From Acinetobacter sp. ANC 3832 (GTDB lineage Bacteria; Pseudomonadota; Gammaproteobacteria; Pseudomonadales; Moraxellaceae), in NCBI RefSeq assembly GCF_002135415.1, contig NZ_NEGJ01000014.1, forward strand, positions 1-64,000: a stretch of 64,000 nucleotides of DNA, given 5' to 3'. Of the stretch, positions 47,271 to 57,152 are shown piece by piece (the first letter of the stretch is position 1; every line of letters begins with the position of its first letter). The notes below the pieces were generated by a model that was not told the origin of the DNA, did no database searches, and saw only the letters and a list, made by a program, of their open reading frames with translations. The position numbers were made by a program, and so were the translations under genes.

Positions 47271-47302
47271 ATCATACTAAACCTGACTTAATCAGTTTTG
47301 TA

Positions 47303-49537
47303 TTAAGCTTCTGCTGTGAGCGCTGCGTTGAGTGTAGCACTCGGACGCATAACAGCATTTACTTTAGCTTGATCAACAGCGTAATAACCACCAATATCAA
47401 CTGGCTTACCTTGTACGGCTGCAAGTTCAGCGATAATTTTCTGTTCATTTTCAGCTAATGTCTTCGCAAGCGAAGCAAACTTCATTTTCAACTCAGCATC
47501 TTCATCCTGAGCAGCAAGTTCCTCAGCCCAATACTTCGCTAAATAGAAATGACTACCACGGTTATCAAGCTCACCTGTACGACGTGATGGAGACTTGTCG
47601 TTATCTAACAACTTACCAGTCGCTTGATCTAAAGTTTTCGCCAACAATTTCGCACGTGCATTGTTTTCTTTAATGCCCATTTCTTCTAAAGAAACAGCAA
47701 GCGCCATGAACTCACCTAGTGAATCCCAACGTAAGTGATTTTCTTCGACTAACTGCTGAACGTGTTTCGGAGCCGAACCACCCGCACCAGTTTCGTACAT
47801 ACCACCACCTGCCATTAAAGGCACGATCGACAACATTTTCGCTGAAGTACCCAATTCCATAATTGGGAACAAATCAGTTAAATAGTCACGCAGGATGTTA
47901 CCCGTTACAGAAATCGTATCAAGACCACGCGCTACACGTTCAAGTGTGTAACGCATTGCACGTACTTGTGACATGATTTGAATATCAAGACCAGTCGTAT
48001 CATGATCTTTCAAGTATTTTTCAACTTTCTTGATTAATTCATTTTCATGCGGACGGTACGGGTCAAGCCAGAAGATTGCAGGCATACCTGAGTTACGTGC
48101 ACGTGTTACTGCAAGTTTTACCCAGTCACGAATTGGCGCATCTTTCACCTGACACATACGCCAGATATCGCCTTCCTCAACGTTTTGTGACATTAACACT
48201 TCACCAGTTTCAATATCAGTGATGTTTGCAACACCTGCTGCTGGTACTTCAAATGTTTTGTCGTGTGAACCGTATTCTTCAGCTTTTTGAGCCATCAAAC
48301 CAACGTTAGGCACAGTACCCATGGTTTTTGGATCAAAATTACCATTCCATTTACAGAAATTAATCATTTCTTGGTAAATACGTGCAAATGTAGATTCAGG
48401 CATTACAGCTTTACAATCGTACGGTTTGCCATCAGCGCCCCACATTTTACCGCCACCACGAATCATTGCAGGCATTGAAGCATCTACAATCACGTCATTT
48501 GGTGAATGGAAATTAGTAATACCTTTCGCAGAATCGACCATTGCAAGTGCAGGACGGTGTTCTTGGCATGCGTGAAGATCTTCGATAATTTCTTCACGAA
48601 GAGACGTCGGCAAAGTTGCGATTTTTTCGTAAAGACCAGACATACCGTTATTTACGTTAATGCCTAACTCATCGAATAATTTACCATGCTTTTCAAATGC
48701 GTCTTTGTAGTAAATTTTCACACAGTGACCGAATACGATCGGATGTGAAACTTTCATCATGGTCGCTTTTACGTGTAAAGAGAACAAAATGCCCGCTTCA
48801 CGGCAATCTTCAAGTTCTTTTTCGTAGAAGTCACACAGTGCTTGCTTACTCATGAACATTGAATCGATGATTTCACCATCCTTTAATGCCACTTTTGGCT
48901 TAAGAACGATTGTTTCACCATTTTTAGTGATCAATTCCATTTTCACGTTACGAGCACGATCAAGTGTCATTGATTTTTCGCCATGGTAGAAGTCACCTTC
49001 TTCCATATGTGACACATGAGTCTGTGACCACTGTTTCCACTCGCTCATTGAATGCGGGTGTTTTTTAACATAATTCTTCACTGCAGCAGGTGCACGACGA
49101 TCAGAGTTACCTTCACGTAACACTGGATTCACAGCCGAACCTAGACATTTGCTATAGCGTGCTTTTATCACCTTTTCTTCTTCAGTTGCCGGATTTTCTG
49201 GATAATCAGGAATCGCATAGCCTTTCGACTGAAGTTCCTTAATACATGCAGTTAGCTGGCCAACAGAAGCACTGATATTTGGGAGTTTGATAATGTTGGT
49301 ATCTGGATCTTGCGTAAGACGACCTAGCTCTGCGAGTGTGTCGGGAACTTTTTGTTCGTCGCTTAAGTAATCCGTAAATTCTGCAAGCACACGTGATGCT
49401 ACAGAAATATCAGTTTTGATGATCTCGACGCCAGCAGGCTTAGTAAAGGTCTCAATGATCGGCAGTAGCGAGTAAGTCGCCAACAATGGCGCCTCATCGG
49501 TCAGTGTGTAAATGATTGTTGACTTTCCACCAGCCAT
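47303..49537 (-). CDS. icd: NADP-dependent isocitrate dehydrogenase, monomeric type (IDH-II)
   Basis: This TCA-cycle enzyme oxidises isocitrate to 2-oxoglutarate with NADP. The 744-residue length and the start [20 protein letters not shown], with [16 protein letters not shown] and [20 protein letters not shown], define the monomeric class, which is unrelated in length to the dimeric enzyme. Other blocks are the [11 protein letters not shown] isocitrate-site region and [27 protein letters not shown] upstream supports the start. The dimeric isozyme gene lies 403 bases upstream in the same orientation, each with its own terminator, which allows separate control. Confidence 0.95.
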   Translation of the reverse strand: MAGGKSTIIYTLTDEAPLLATYSLLPIIETFTKPAGVEIIKTDISVASRVLAEFTDYLSDEQKVPDTLAELGRLTQDPDTNIIKLPNISASVGQLTACIKELQSKGYAIPDYPENPATEEEKVIKARYSKCLGSAVNPVLREGNSDRRAPAAVKNYVKKHPHSMSEWKQWSQTHVSHMEEGDFYHGEKSMTLDRARNVKMELITKNGETIVLKPKVALKDGEIIDSMFMSKQALCDFYEKELEDCREAGILFSLHVKATMMKVSHPIVFGHCVKIYYKDAFEKHGKLFDELGINVNNGMSGLYEKIATLPTSLREEIIEDLHACQEHRPALAMVDSAKGITNFHSPNDVIVDASMPAMIRGGGKMWGADGKPYDCKAVMPESTFARIYQEMINFCKWNGNFDPKTMGTVPNVGLMAQKAEEYGSHDKTFEVPAAGVANITDIETGEVLMSQNVEEGDIWRMCQVKDAPIRDWVKLAVTRARNSGMPAIFWLDPYRPHENELIKKVEKYLKDHDTTGLDIQIMSQVRAMRYTLERVARGLDTISVTGNILRDYLTDLFPIMELGTSAKMLSIVPLMAGGGMYETGAGGSAPKHVQQLVEENHLRWDSLGEFMALAVSLEEMGIKENNARAKLLAKTLDQATGKLLDNDKSPSRRTGELDNRGSHFYLAKYWAEELAAQDEDAELKMKFASLAKTLAENEQKIIAELAAVQGKPVDIGGYYAVDQAKVNAVMRPSATLNAALTAEA

Positions 49538-49940
49538 ATATAGCCCCTTGCGTTGAATTGAGTTGTTTAGGAGATGAGATTATGACTCAACCCCTGCGAA
49601 CCGATTTGCTTGTATAAAACATTGAGAGTATCGACTCTCCTTGCATTTCAGTCAACGTAAGATCTGTGATAACGACATTTCGTCAGAAAATGATGCATAG
49701 CAAATATTGATATTCTATTAAAAACTGCCTTTTGAAGAAAAGATTACACTCATTTTTATAGAGCAACAGCATTTAATGATTTTCGAACTACATTTCATCA
49801 CATTGCTTATTCTATAAAAAATCAACGTAATTATTTTATAAATAAAATAGCTTTTAGGGTGGTAACTACCATTTTAAGCCATTAAATACTAAATAACAAA
49901 ACCCGCAACTCGTGCGGGTTTTCAATTGAACAAATGACAA
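49538..49940. other. Region between the two isocitrate dehydrogenase genes
   Basis: This 403-base stretch should hold the promoter of the monomeric enzyme gene. A hairpin GAGAGT-ATCG-ACTCTC (49624-49639) lies about 90 bases before the start codon and may be in the leader. The terminator of the dimeric enzyme gene lies at the right end. No ORF is supported. Confidence 0.45.
49898..49922 (-). terminator. Terminator of the dimeric icd gene
   Basis: AAAACCCGCA pairs with TGCGGGTTTT across ACTCG, with the T-run on the minus strand. Confidence 0.85.
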
Positions 49941-51194
49941 CTAATCCATATGTTTAATAATCGCTGTGCCAAACTCAGAACAACGTAAAAGCGTTGCACC
50001 CGGCATTAAACGCTCAAAGTCATAAGTCACTGTCTTCGCTTCAATCGCACCTGATACCCCCTTAATAATCAAGTCAGCAGCCTCAGTCCACCCCATATCA
50101 CGAAGCATCATTTCCGCAGAAAGGATGATTGAGCCTGGGTTTACTTTATCTTGACCTGCATATTTAGGTGCAGTTCCGTGCGTTGCTTCATAAACAGCAA
50201 TTGCACCACCAATATTTGCCCCCGGTGCAATACCAATACCACCAACTTCTGCCGCAAGCGCATCAGAAATATAGTCACCGTTCAAATTTAGCGTTGCAAT
50301 GACTGAATATTCCGCAGGACGCATCAAAATTTGTTGTAAGAATGCATCTGCAATCACATCTTTAATAACGATATCTTTACCTGTTTTAGGGTTTTTAATT
50401 TTAACCCACGGACCACCATCAATCAGTTCACCACCGAAACGATCCAGAGCAAGCTCATAGCCCCACTCTTTAAATGCACCTTCGGTATATTTCATGATGT
50501 TACCTTTATGAACTAAAGTCACGGAAGGTTTATCATTATCAATCGCAAATTGAATTGCTTTACGCACTAAACGTTGTGTACCTTCTTTCGATACAGGTTT
50601 AATCCCAATACCACAATTTTCTTCGAAACGGATCTTCGTTACACCCATTTCTTCTTTTAGAAATTTAATGACTTTTTTCGCTTCTGGAGAATCCGCTTTC
50701 CACTCAATTCCTGCATAAATATCTTCAGAGTTTTCACGGAAGATAACCATATCCGTCAATTCAGGATGATGCACTGGTGAAGGAACACCTTCAAACCAAC
50801 GTACTGGACGCACGCAGACATAAAGGTCTAATTCTTGGCGTAAAGCAACGTTTAAAGAGCGAATACCACCACCTACTGGGGTTGTTAATGGGCCTTTAAT
50901 CGATACAACATATTCACGAAGTGCTTCGAATGTTTCCTCTGGCATATACGTGCCATAAATTTTATCTGCTTTTTCGCCACAATAGACTTCCATCCACTCA
51001 ATTGAACGTTTACCGCTATAGGCTTTTTGAATCGCAGCATCGACAACAACTTTCATGACAGGTGTAATATCAATACCAATGCCATCACCTTCAATGAAAG
51101 GAATAATAGGATGATTGGGTACATTCAGTGACAAGTCAGCATTAACTGTAATTTTGGTACCATCCACAGGTACGATGATCTTCTTATAACCCAT
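49941..51194 (-). CDS. icd: NADP-dependent isocitrate dehydrogenase, dimeric type (IDH-I)
   Basis: The 417-residue enzyme is the classical bacterial dimeric IDH (E. coli Icd has 416). [20 protein letters not shown] is the N-terminal nucleotide-site block. [20 protein letters not shown] contains the serine that AceK phosphorylates in E. coli, and the [14 protein letters not shown] block (here [20 protein letters not shown]) is the NADP site. All catalytic blocks are present. It lies immediately upstream of the monomeric isozyme gene and divergent from rluE. Having both unrelated isozymes side by side is a trait of Acinetobacter and some cold-adapted gammaproteobacteria. Confidence 0.96.
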   Translation of the reverse strand: MGYKKIIVPVDGTKITVNADLSLNVPNHPIIPFIEGDGIGIDITPVMKVVVDAAIQKAYSGKRSIEWMEVYCGEKADKIYGTYMPEETFEALREYVVSIKGPLTTPVGGGIRSLNVALRQELDLYVCVRPVRWFEGVPSPVHHPELTDMVIFRENSEDIYAGIEWKADSPEAKKVIKFLKEEMGVTKIRFEENCGIGIKPVSKEGTQRLVRKAIQFAIDNDKPSVTLVHKGNIMKYTEGAFKEWGYELALDRFGGELIDGGPWVKIKNPKTGKDIVIKDVIADAFLQQILMRPAEYSVIATLNLNGDYISDALAAEVGGIGIAPGANIGGAIAVYEATHGTAPKYAGQDKVNPGSIILSAEMMLRDMGWTEAADLIIKGVSGAIEAKTVTYDFERLMPGATLLRCSEFGTAIIKHMD

Positions 51195-51395
51195 TGTTCA
51201 ACTGCTCCCTATTGTTATTCTAGCTTGCGAATTTAAAAAATAATTGCCATTAGGCAATACTTTCAACGCGTCTTAACGCATAATACTTTAATCGAGATTC
51301 AGTGTTTTTGAGATTTATATGGGAAATAACAACATTTCTCAATAAAATAAGACACGTTGTTTTTGCATTTATATTGATTGAAGAAGCCATTTTTT

Positions 51396-52184
51396 ATGAA
51401 AATCGTCATCCTGAACAAACCCTATGACGTTCTCTCCCAGTTTCGTGAAGATGAAAAACACTTAACTGTGTCGCACTTTATCCAAGACCGTACGCTCAGA
51501 ATTGCAGGTCGTTTGGATATGGACTCAGAAGGTTTAATATTTTTAACCGATCACGGTGGTTTAAATCAGTTTATTACCAATCCTGCCAATAAAAAGTTTA
51601 AAACTTATTTAGTGCAAGTAGAAGGTGATATTACTGAAGAAGCCTTAGAGAAGTTACGCAAAGGTGTAGAACTTAACGATGGTCTCACTTTACCTGCCCA
51701 AGCAAGTAAAGTCGATGAACCTGAATGGTTATGGGAACGTAATCCACCTGTTCGTTTCCGCGCATCTGTACCGACATCTTGGGTTGAAATTCAAATTTGT
51801 GAAGGTCGTAATCGCCAAGTACGTCGTATGACTTCTTTTGTCGGTTTTCCAACATTACGTTTAATTCGTACTAAAATTGGTGCAATTGATTTAGTTCAAC
51901 TGGGTCTACAACCTGGTGATCAAAAAACAATTGAGCCTTTATTGTATCCAGATTTTAAAGATGTTCCTGCTGAAGAGCCTTATCGTTCACGTTCTTATGT
52001 GAAAAAACCAGGCGGTACGGGTGGGAAACCGATGAATCAAAAGAAAAAGGATGGTACGCCTAAAAAAACAGGCACCAAACGAATTTGGCAGATGGACGAA
52101 AGTGAAAAACCGCAACGTCGTACCAATGGTACAACACGACCAAATACCAAAGCACCACGTGGTCGTGGACGTAATGGTCGTTAA
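51396..52184 (+). CDS. rluE: Pseudouridine synthase RluE
   Basis: This RsuA/RluB/RluE/RluF-family enzyme modifies a uridine in 23S rRNA (U2457 in E. coli). KIVILNKPYDVLSQF at the start resembles RluE, the catalytic block is AGRLDMDSEGLIFLTDHGG, and EIQICEGRNRQVRRMTSFVG is the family's C-terminal motif. No S4 domain is present, which fits RluE. ATG at 51396 gives 262 residues, about 45 more than E. coli RluE. The extra C-terminal tail is lysine- and arginine-rich and may add RNA binding. The stop lies only 3 bases before the end of a convergent sensor-kinase gene. Confidence 0.9.
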   Translation: MKIVILNKPYDVLSQFREDEKHLTVSHFIQDRTLRIAGRLDMDSEGLIFLTDHGGLNQFITNPANKKFKTYLVQVEGDITEEALEKLRKGVELNDGLTLPAQASKVDEPEWLWERNPPVRFRASVPTSWVEIQICEGRNRQVRRMTSFVGFPTLRLIRTKIGAIDLVQLGLQPGDQKTIEPLLYPDFKDVPAEEPYRSRSYVKKPGGTGGKPMNQKKKDGTPKKTGTKRIWQMDESEKPQRRTNGTTRPNTKAPRGRGRNGR

Positions 52185-52187
52185 AAT

Positions 52188-53561
52188 TTAGTTTTGTGGA
52201 AAACTCAAATGAAATACAATGCCTTGCGCAGAGTTTTCAACCTGAGTTTCGCCTTGATGTAAATTCATAATCGATTGCACGATGGCTAAGCCCAAACCAC
52301 CCGTTTGGGCTTTTTCATGTCTACTCTCTGCAACTTGATAAAAACGATCAAATAAAAATTTTAAATGTTGTTCTCCGACAAAAATGCCATAGCTCAATAC
52401 AGATATTTCAATTTTTGAATTTTGTTGATGCACTTGAATACCAATCAAGCCATTCTCCTGACCATAATCAATTGCATTAATAATTAAATTAGACAATGCT
52501 CTTTTTAATAGATCAACATTGGCATGAATAATTAAATCATCAGGAATTGATATTTTAAAAACCATACCCTTTTCTTCTGCAAGAAAGGAAAAATAATCAA
52601 ATAACTCTGAGAATAATACTTTTAAATCTAAATCACTCTTTTCCAATAGATATTCTTTTTGTTCTGAACGAGCAATAAATAACATATTCTCAATCATCTG
52701 AGTCAAACGCTCGTATTCCTCTAAATGCGAATAGAGCAAATTTTCTAAATCTTCTTTTTGTCTCGATTGGGATAAAGCGATTTGAGTTTGCCCAATAAGA
52801 TTATTTAAAGGTGTTCGAAGCTCATGCGCTATATCTTCAGAAAACTGTGCAAGTTGTTCATAATTCGTCTGAATCTTATCTAACATTTCATTCATTGCTT
52901 GGCTTAATTGAATAACTTCCCAACCATTTAACGGCGTCTGAATTCTATGCGAAAGCTGTTGAGTATTAATTTGACGAGTTTCTAAAGTGAGTTTTTTCAT
53001 CGAACGTAAAAAATAATGTCCAATCCACCATCCCAAAATACTTGATATTAAAATACCGAGTAAGCTATTAAAAAATAACTTCCACATATAGTTTTTTAGA
53101 ATACTGTATGCTTCATTGAGTTGCTTACCCGCAATCAATTGATATTGTTGACCGTCAAAATATATCGTTTGATATGCCAACCGCATTTTTTGATGTTCTT
53201 TTTGATCATTCAAAAATTCTATTTTATTTGAATCATTGATTGTAGGTAACTGAATATCTAAAGGGTTAATATCAATAAAAGTCTGCGTCTTATTCTTTAA
53301 GACAAGTAAGCTATCTTCTTCTCCCAACATATTTTCATACAGTTTAGGATGTTTAACCAAGATTTGGAAAGTCGCCTTATCTTCTAAAAAGAGTTCAATC
53401 CGTTGTATTCGAGCTTGTAAAGCTTGATCTTGTTGTTGATACAAGATCTGTTGCATATTTTGATATGACAATAAAGCAATACTCAAAAAAACCATACAAG
53501 AAATCAGGCTAAATGCCAAACTAATTCGCGTACCCAAACTCATATTATGAATGAGCTTCAT
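52188..53561 (-). CDS. Sensor histidine kinase, CusS/HprS type
   Basis: The 457-residue membrane kinase has an N-terminal helix (about 12-32), a periplasmic domain of roughly 130 residues, a second helix (about 165-187), a HAMP linker, and a cytoplasmic core. The phosphorylated histidine is H246 in EDIAHELRTPLNNLIGQTQI; the ATP-binding part has NLIINAIDYGQEN and TGGLGLAIVQSIMNLH. The domain order fits the heavy-metal/oxidant branch (CusS, HprS). The ATG overlaps the stop of its response regulator by 4 bases, so the two are coupled. The divergent genes encode a periplasmic HbpS-like protein and a periplasmic HiuH. Signal identity (oxidant, copper or heme) is inferred. Confidence 0.9.
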   Translation of the reverse strand: MKLIHNMSLGTRISLAFSLISCMVFLSIALLSYQNMQQILYQQQDQALQARIQRIELFLEDKATFQILVKHPKLYENMLGEEDSLLVLKNKTQTFIDINPLDIQLPTINDSNKIEFLNDQKEHQKMRLAYQTIYFDGQQYQLIAGKQLNEAYSILKNYMWKLFFNSLLGILISSILGWWIGHYFLRSMKKLTLETRQINTQQLSHRIQTPLNGWEVIQLSQAMNEMLDKIQTNYEQLAQFSEDIAHELRTPLNNLIGQTQIALSQSRQKEDLENLLYSHLEEYERLTQMIENMLFIARSEQKEYLLEKSDLDLKVLFSELFDYFSFLAEEKGMVFKISIPDDLIIHANVDLLKRALSNLIINAIDYGQENGLIGIQVHQQNSKIEISVLSYGIFVGEQHLKFLFDRFYQVAESRHEKAQTGGLGLAIVQSIMNLHQGETQVENSAQGIVFHLSFPQN

Positions 53562-54229
53562 TCTTCTATATCCAATTTATATCCCATACCTCGAATGGTC
53601 TGAATCAATTTAGGATTAAAATGATCATCTACTTTGGCACGTAAACGGCGAATTGCGACATCAACAACATTGGTATCTGTTTCAAAATTAATATTCCAGA
53701 CCAATGAAGCAATTTGAGTCCGTGTTAATACCTCACCTTGATGTTGCATCAATAGTTGCAATAAAATAAATTCTTTAGCGGTTAAATCAATTTTTTGATG
53801 ATCCCGAAAAACCTCGTGGCTCAAACGATTTAAGCGCAAGTTTGCAATTTGATAAGATTCCACATCAGGCTTAGGTACTCGCCTTAATAAACTTTTAATA
53901 CGTGCAAGTAATTCAATATAAGAAAATGGTTTGACCAAATAGTCATCTGCACCCAACTCTAAACCTTTCACTCGATCTAAAACATGATCTTTTGCAGTAA
54001 GCATTAAGACAGGGATTTTTGAAAAGGTTCTTAAGGTTTCTAAAACTTGCCAGCCATTCAGCTTAGGTAACATCACATCAAGAATCACCAAATCAAAATT
54101 TTGATTTTGTAGTTGTGACAATGCCTCAATGCCATCACTTGCAATCTCACTTTGATATCCAGATTCATTTAATCCCTTTGCTAAAAACTGAGCAATTTTG
54201 GATTCATCTTCAACGATTAAAATATTCAT
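53558..54229 (-). CDS. OmpR-family response regulator, CusR/HprR type
   Basis: The 223-residue regulator has a receiver domain with D51 as phosphate acceptor (FDLVILDVMLPKLNGWQVLE), E8/D9 as the acidic pocket, and K103 region AKDHVLDRVKGLELGADDYL followed by VKPFSYIELLARI. The winged-helix DNA-binding part has LTAKEFILLQLLMQHQGEVL, VDVAIRRLRAKVD and IRGMGYKL. It matches the CusR/CopR/HprR branch in length and motifs. It is the first gene of the pair and is divergent from the HbpS-like gene; an HprR-box-like palindrome lies between them, which suggests control of both sides and of itself. Confidence 0.92.
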   Translation of the reverse strand: MNILIVEDESKIAQFLAKGLNESGYQSEIASDGIEALSQLQNQNFDLVILDVMLPKLNGWQVLETLRTFSKIPVLMLTAKDHVLDRVKGLELGADDYLVKPFSYIELLARIKSLLRRVPKPDVESYQIANLRLNRLSHEVFRDHQKIDLTAKEFILLQLLMQHQGEVLTRTQIASLVWNINFETDTNVVDVAIRRLRAKVDDHFNPKLIQTIRGMGYKLDIEE

Positions 54230-54261
54230 AGGCTATTTTAACGCTTATTTAGATGCTGCAA

Positions 54262-54279
54262 GATTACAAAACCGTAATC
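54262..54279. promoter_or_regulatory. HprR-box-like palindrome in the divergent region
   Basis: GATTACAAAACCGTAATC has 6-base arms (8 with flanking A and T: AGATTAC and GTAATCT from 54261 to 54280). The E. coli HprR box is CATTACAAAATTGTAATG; 14 of 18 bases agree. It lies 33 bases from the regulator's start codon and about 70 from the HbpS-like gene's start. Confidence 0.7.
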
Positions 54280-54349
54280 TGATTGTCATCACTTGGTTGA
54301 GCATTATTGCTTAATCTAGCTGTAATCCATACAGCTGAAGTTTGAAGCA

Positions 54350-54832
54350 ATGATAAAAATCGCCACGCTATTTACCAGCGCCTGTTTACTGAGTCAAATC
54401 GGACATGCTGAATTAAAAACAGAATATGTGATGAATTTAGAGTTTGCCAACTCACTTGCCAGCAATGTGATGAAAGCTTGTCAGAGTCAAACAAAGGCTG
54501 CTGCAGTCGTTGTTCTTGATCAAGGTGGCAATGTGATGGCTAGTCAGCGTCATGAAACAGTTGGTATTCATAATTTAATCGCTGCACAACGTAAAGCTTT
54601 CACAGCCTATTCGAGTAAAACAAGCACCCTTGATTTTATGCGTAATGCACAGAAAAACCCTGATGCGCAAAATCTCAACACACTACCAGAGTTATTACTA
54701 CTGGGTGGTGGTGTTCCCGTTATTTATAAAAATCAAATTTTAGGTGCCGTTGGTGTCGCAGGTTCTGGTGGATCTGAACAAGATCATCAATGTGCAAAAA
54801 CTGGTATTGAAAACACGTTAAAACAATTTTAA
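54350..54832 (+). CDS. Periplasmic GlcG/HbpS-family (DUF336) protein
   Basis: The 160-residue protein has a signal peptide ending in IGHA (about residue 20) and the GlcG/HbpS fold: EFANSLASNVMKACQSQTKA, AVVVLDQGGNVMASQRHETV and GGGVPVIYKNQILGAVGVAG. Members bind heme; HbpS of Streptomyces reticuli is an exported protein that senses redox state and interacts with the kinase SenS. Here the protein is exported and divergent from a sensor-kinase pair, sharing an HprR-like operator. The downstream hiuH starts 15 bases later, so the two are one transcript. A kinase-partner role is inferred. Confidence 0.85.
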   Translation: MIKIATLFTSACLLSQIGHAELKTEYVMNLEFANSLASNVMKACQSQTKAAAVVVLDQGGNVMASQRHETVGIHNLIAAQRKAFTAYSSKTSTLDFMRNAQKNPDAQNLNTLPELLLLGGGVPVIYKNQILGAVGVAGSGGSEQDHQCAKTGIENTLKQF

Positions 54833-54847
54833 TCAAAGGAATCCCAC

Positions 54848-55246
54848 ATGAAAAATCTTTTAATTGGCACATTATTCAGCACTTTAGCAACAGTATCTTT
54901 TGCACAGAATCCAATCAGCGTGCATGTACTTAATTTACAAGATGGACTGCCATCACCACATGTTAAAGTCACATTAGAAGAACAGAAAAATGGAAAATGG
55001 ACTCAACTTTCTCAATCTGAAACGAATGAGCAAGGTCGTGTCACTGCTTTATATCCTGAAAATATGAAGCTTGAAAAAGGCACTTATAAAGTAACCTTTA
55101 AAACAGGTGATTGGTTTAAAGCACATCAACAAAAATCATTTTTCCCAGAAGTCCCTGTTATTTTTGAAGTTGATGGATCAGTTGAACATTACCATATTCC
55201 ACTTTTGCTTAGCCCATATGGTTATTCAACGTATCGTGGGAATTAA
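54848..55246 (+). CDS. uraH: Periplasmic 5-hydroxyisourate hydrolase (transthyretin-like)
   Basis: The 132-residue protein has a signal peptide ending VSFA (about residue 19) and the transthyretin-related fold. ISVHVLNLQDGLPSPHVKVT is the N-terminal block, and EHYHIPLLLSPYGYSTYRGN the C-terminal block, whose tetrapeptide is YRGN instead of the usual YRGS. It hydrolyses 5-hydroxyisourate, a product of urate oxidation. Exported HiuH proteins of this type sit next to hprRS in E. coli (yedX). AAAGGAA precedes the ATG. No other urate-pathway gene is near. The Ser to Asn change at the end may lower or alter activity. Confidence 0.9.
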   Translation: MKNLLIGTLFSTLATVSFAQNPISVHVLNLQDGLPSPHVKVTLEEQKNGKWTQLSQSETNEQGRVTALYPENMKLEKGTYKVTFKTGDWFKAHQQKSFFPEVPVIFEVDGSVEHYHIPLLLSPYGYSTYRGN

Positions 55247-55278
55247 TATTCCAATTTTAAGCTTTAATCAAAATAATA

Positions 55279-55308
55279 AAAAAACCGATGTATCAACATC
55301 GGTTTTTT
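55279..55308. terminator. Bidirectional terminator, uraH and M61 peptidase genes
   Basis: AAAAAACCGATG pairs with CATCGGTTTTTT across TATCAA; it stops both convergent genes. Confidence 0.9.
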
Positions 55309-55322
55309 ATTAACCATCAAAA

Positions 55323-57026
55323 TTAAGCTTTCAACCACTTCTCAACTTTAGCTTGATCTTCAACTTTCAATTCAATAGTGGTTAAATCACTTTGACCACC
55401 CTGAACTTCAAATTGCATCAACTCATCGCGGCGGAAAGCATGAACCGTAAAAGCACCCTGCTGTTTCGCATATTCATTCAATAATTTTTCAGATGCTTTC
55501 ACACCATCAATAGCAACAACTGTATCATTTGCAGATAAGCCAGCTTTCACTGCAACGCTATCTCGACGTGTGTGTTGAACAAGTACACCTTCAGGTTTAT
55601 CTACAACTTTTAAACCAAATGGCAAAGCTTTTTCATTTTTCAATGTATAGCTTAAACCGAACTCTGGGAATAATTGATCTAAAGGCAATTCATCTGTGGT
55701 GTTAATCAAATGATTAATTTGTTCCAGCCAATCATCGCCAGTCAGTTCTTTGCATAAATCAAAAATCGTCCGCTCACTAACTTGCATACCATTTTGCGCA
55801 TTTTCATATAAACGGCGCATTAAGGCATCCAAACTTGAACCTTTAAGTCTTAAGCCTAAATCTAAACAAAGTGCAACTAAGCTCCCTTTGTTGTAATAGC
55901 TTGTACCTGCATTATTTGAATTTTCATCTTGACGGTAAAATTTCACCCATGCATCAAAACTGGATTCAGCAACGGTTTGAATTTCACGACCTGGATTTTG
56001 CAAATAACGATCAATTTGAGATTTAAGTAATTTCAAATATGAATCCTGAGAAATCACATTACTACGAAGTAAAATCAAATCATCATAATAAGAAGTGAAA
56101 CCTTCAAAGATCCATAATAAAGATGTATAGCTTTCTTTATCTAAATCATAATTTACAAAATTTTCTGGGCGAATAAATTTCACCAACCATGAATGAAAAT
56201 ATTCATGGCTACATAAGCCTAAGAATCGTTGATAATCTACAGATGGTTCAGTTGGTTCATTCGCTTTAGGTAAGTCATCACGTGGTGTAATTAAACTGGT
56301 ACTGTTCGGATGCTCTAAACCTCCATAACTATTGCCCGTCGCCATGGTCATAAAGGTATAGTTTTTAAATGGTGCCGAACCAAACATTGAAATTTCTGTC
56401 GCACAGATTTTTTCAATATCTTGCTTCATGCGTTCAGCATTCATTGTATGTTTACCTGAAACAACAAATTCATGCGGGATGCCATTGGCTTCAAAACTAA
56501 AGCGTGTTTGATCTGCCAATTCAAAAGGACTGTCAATCAGTTGCGCATAGTTTTTCGCTTTTAAAGTATGGCGACCTTTCACCAGACTCTTATTTTCTAA
56601 GCCCGTCGCCAATTGAAAGTGTTTCAACTCATTTGGCAGAAAAACTTCAACTTCTACAGGTGCTTCTTCTTGCCCTTCAAGTGCCAAGCAAGCACATGCA
56701 GGATTCACATATAAACGTGTTTGATCCACATAAGCGCCACGCACAGACAAATCATAGGCATAAACATCGTATTCAACCGTAATCAACTCATGATCAGTAT
56801 TAAATAATCGCCATTTATTTTTTTCAAATTTGCTAATTTGTAGCAAACGCCCTGCTTCATCATATGCTTTAACTGCTTCGATATGCTTAGAAAATTCACG
56901 TAACAAATAGCTGCCTGGAATCCAAGTTGGTAGCCATAAGACTTGTGTTGGATTCGCGACAAAACGTAAAGTGACATGAACAAGATGTTGACGGTAATCG
57001 TCGAATTCAATCTGATAATGCAACAT
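55323..57026 (-). CDS. M61-family glycyl aminopeptidase with PDZ domain
   Basis: The 567-residue enzyme is a zinc metallopeptidase. The motif HEYFH (H274, E275, H278) lies in GLCSHEYFHSWLVKFIRPEN, with the downstream LWIFEGFTSYYDDL segment giving the third ligand. The N-terminal part (about 1-180) is the M61 beta domain with VLWLPTWIPGSYLLREFSK. The C-terminal part has a PDZ fold (GVLVQHTRRDSVAVKAGLSA followed by NDTVVAIDG). Members remove N-terminal glycine or alanine. There is no signal peptide, so it probably acts in the cytoplasm. It is monocistronic. Confidence 0.9.
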   Translation of the reverse strand: MLHYQIEFDDYRQHLVHVTLRFVANPTQVLWLPTWIPGSYLLREFSKHIEAVKAYDEAGRLLQISKFEKNKWRLFNTDHELITVEYDVYAYDLSVRGAYVDQTRLYVNPACACLALEGQEEAPVEVEVFLPNELKHFQLATGLENKSLVKGRHTLKAKNYAQLIDSPFELADQTRFSFEANGIPHEFVVSGKHTMNAERMKQDIEKICATEISMFGSAPFKNYTFMTMATGNSYGGLEHPNSTSLITPRDDLPKANEPTEPSVDYQRFLGLCSHEYFHSWLVKFIRPENFVNYDLDKESYTSLLWIFEGFTSYYDDLILLRSNVISQDSYLKLLKSQIDRYLQNPGREIQTVAESSFDAWVKFYRQDENSNNAGTSYYNKGSLVALCLDLGLRLKGSSLDALMRRLYENAQNGMQVSERTIFDLCKELTGDDWLEQINHLINTTDELPLDQLFPEFGLSYTLKNEKALPFGLKVVDKPEGVLVQHTRRDSVAVKAGLSANDTVVAIDGVKASEKLLNEYAKQQGAFTVHAFRRDELMQFEVQGGQSDLTTIELKVEDQAKVEKWLKA

Positions 57027-57152
57027 AATTCGTATTCAAAAAAGTTAGAGAGATAAATTACCAATTAGATTAGCATTTTTTTACAAAGTCATGCTGAGTT
57101 AGTCGCATTTGTCTACAATTCTGACTAGCGAAGAGAAAAAAAAAGGCATAGC

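Noticed and set aside
47458..48478. Plus-strand frames inside the monomeric icd gene
   Set aside because: Antisense shadows of a gene with clear family identity over its whole length.
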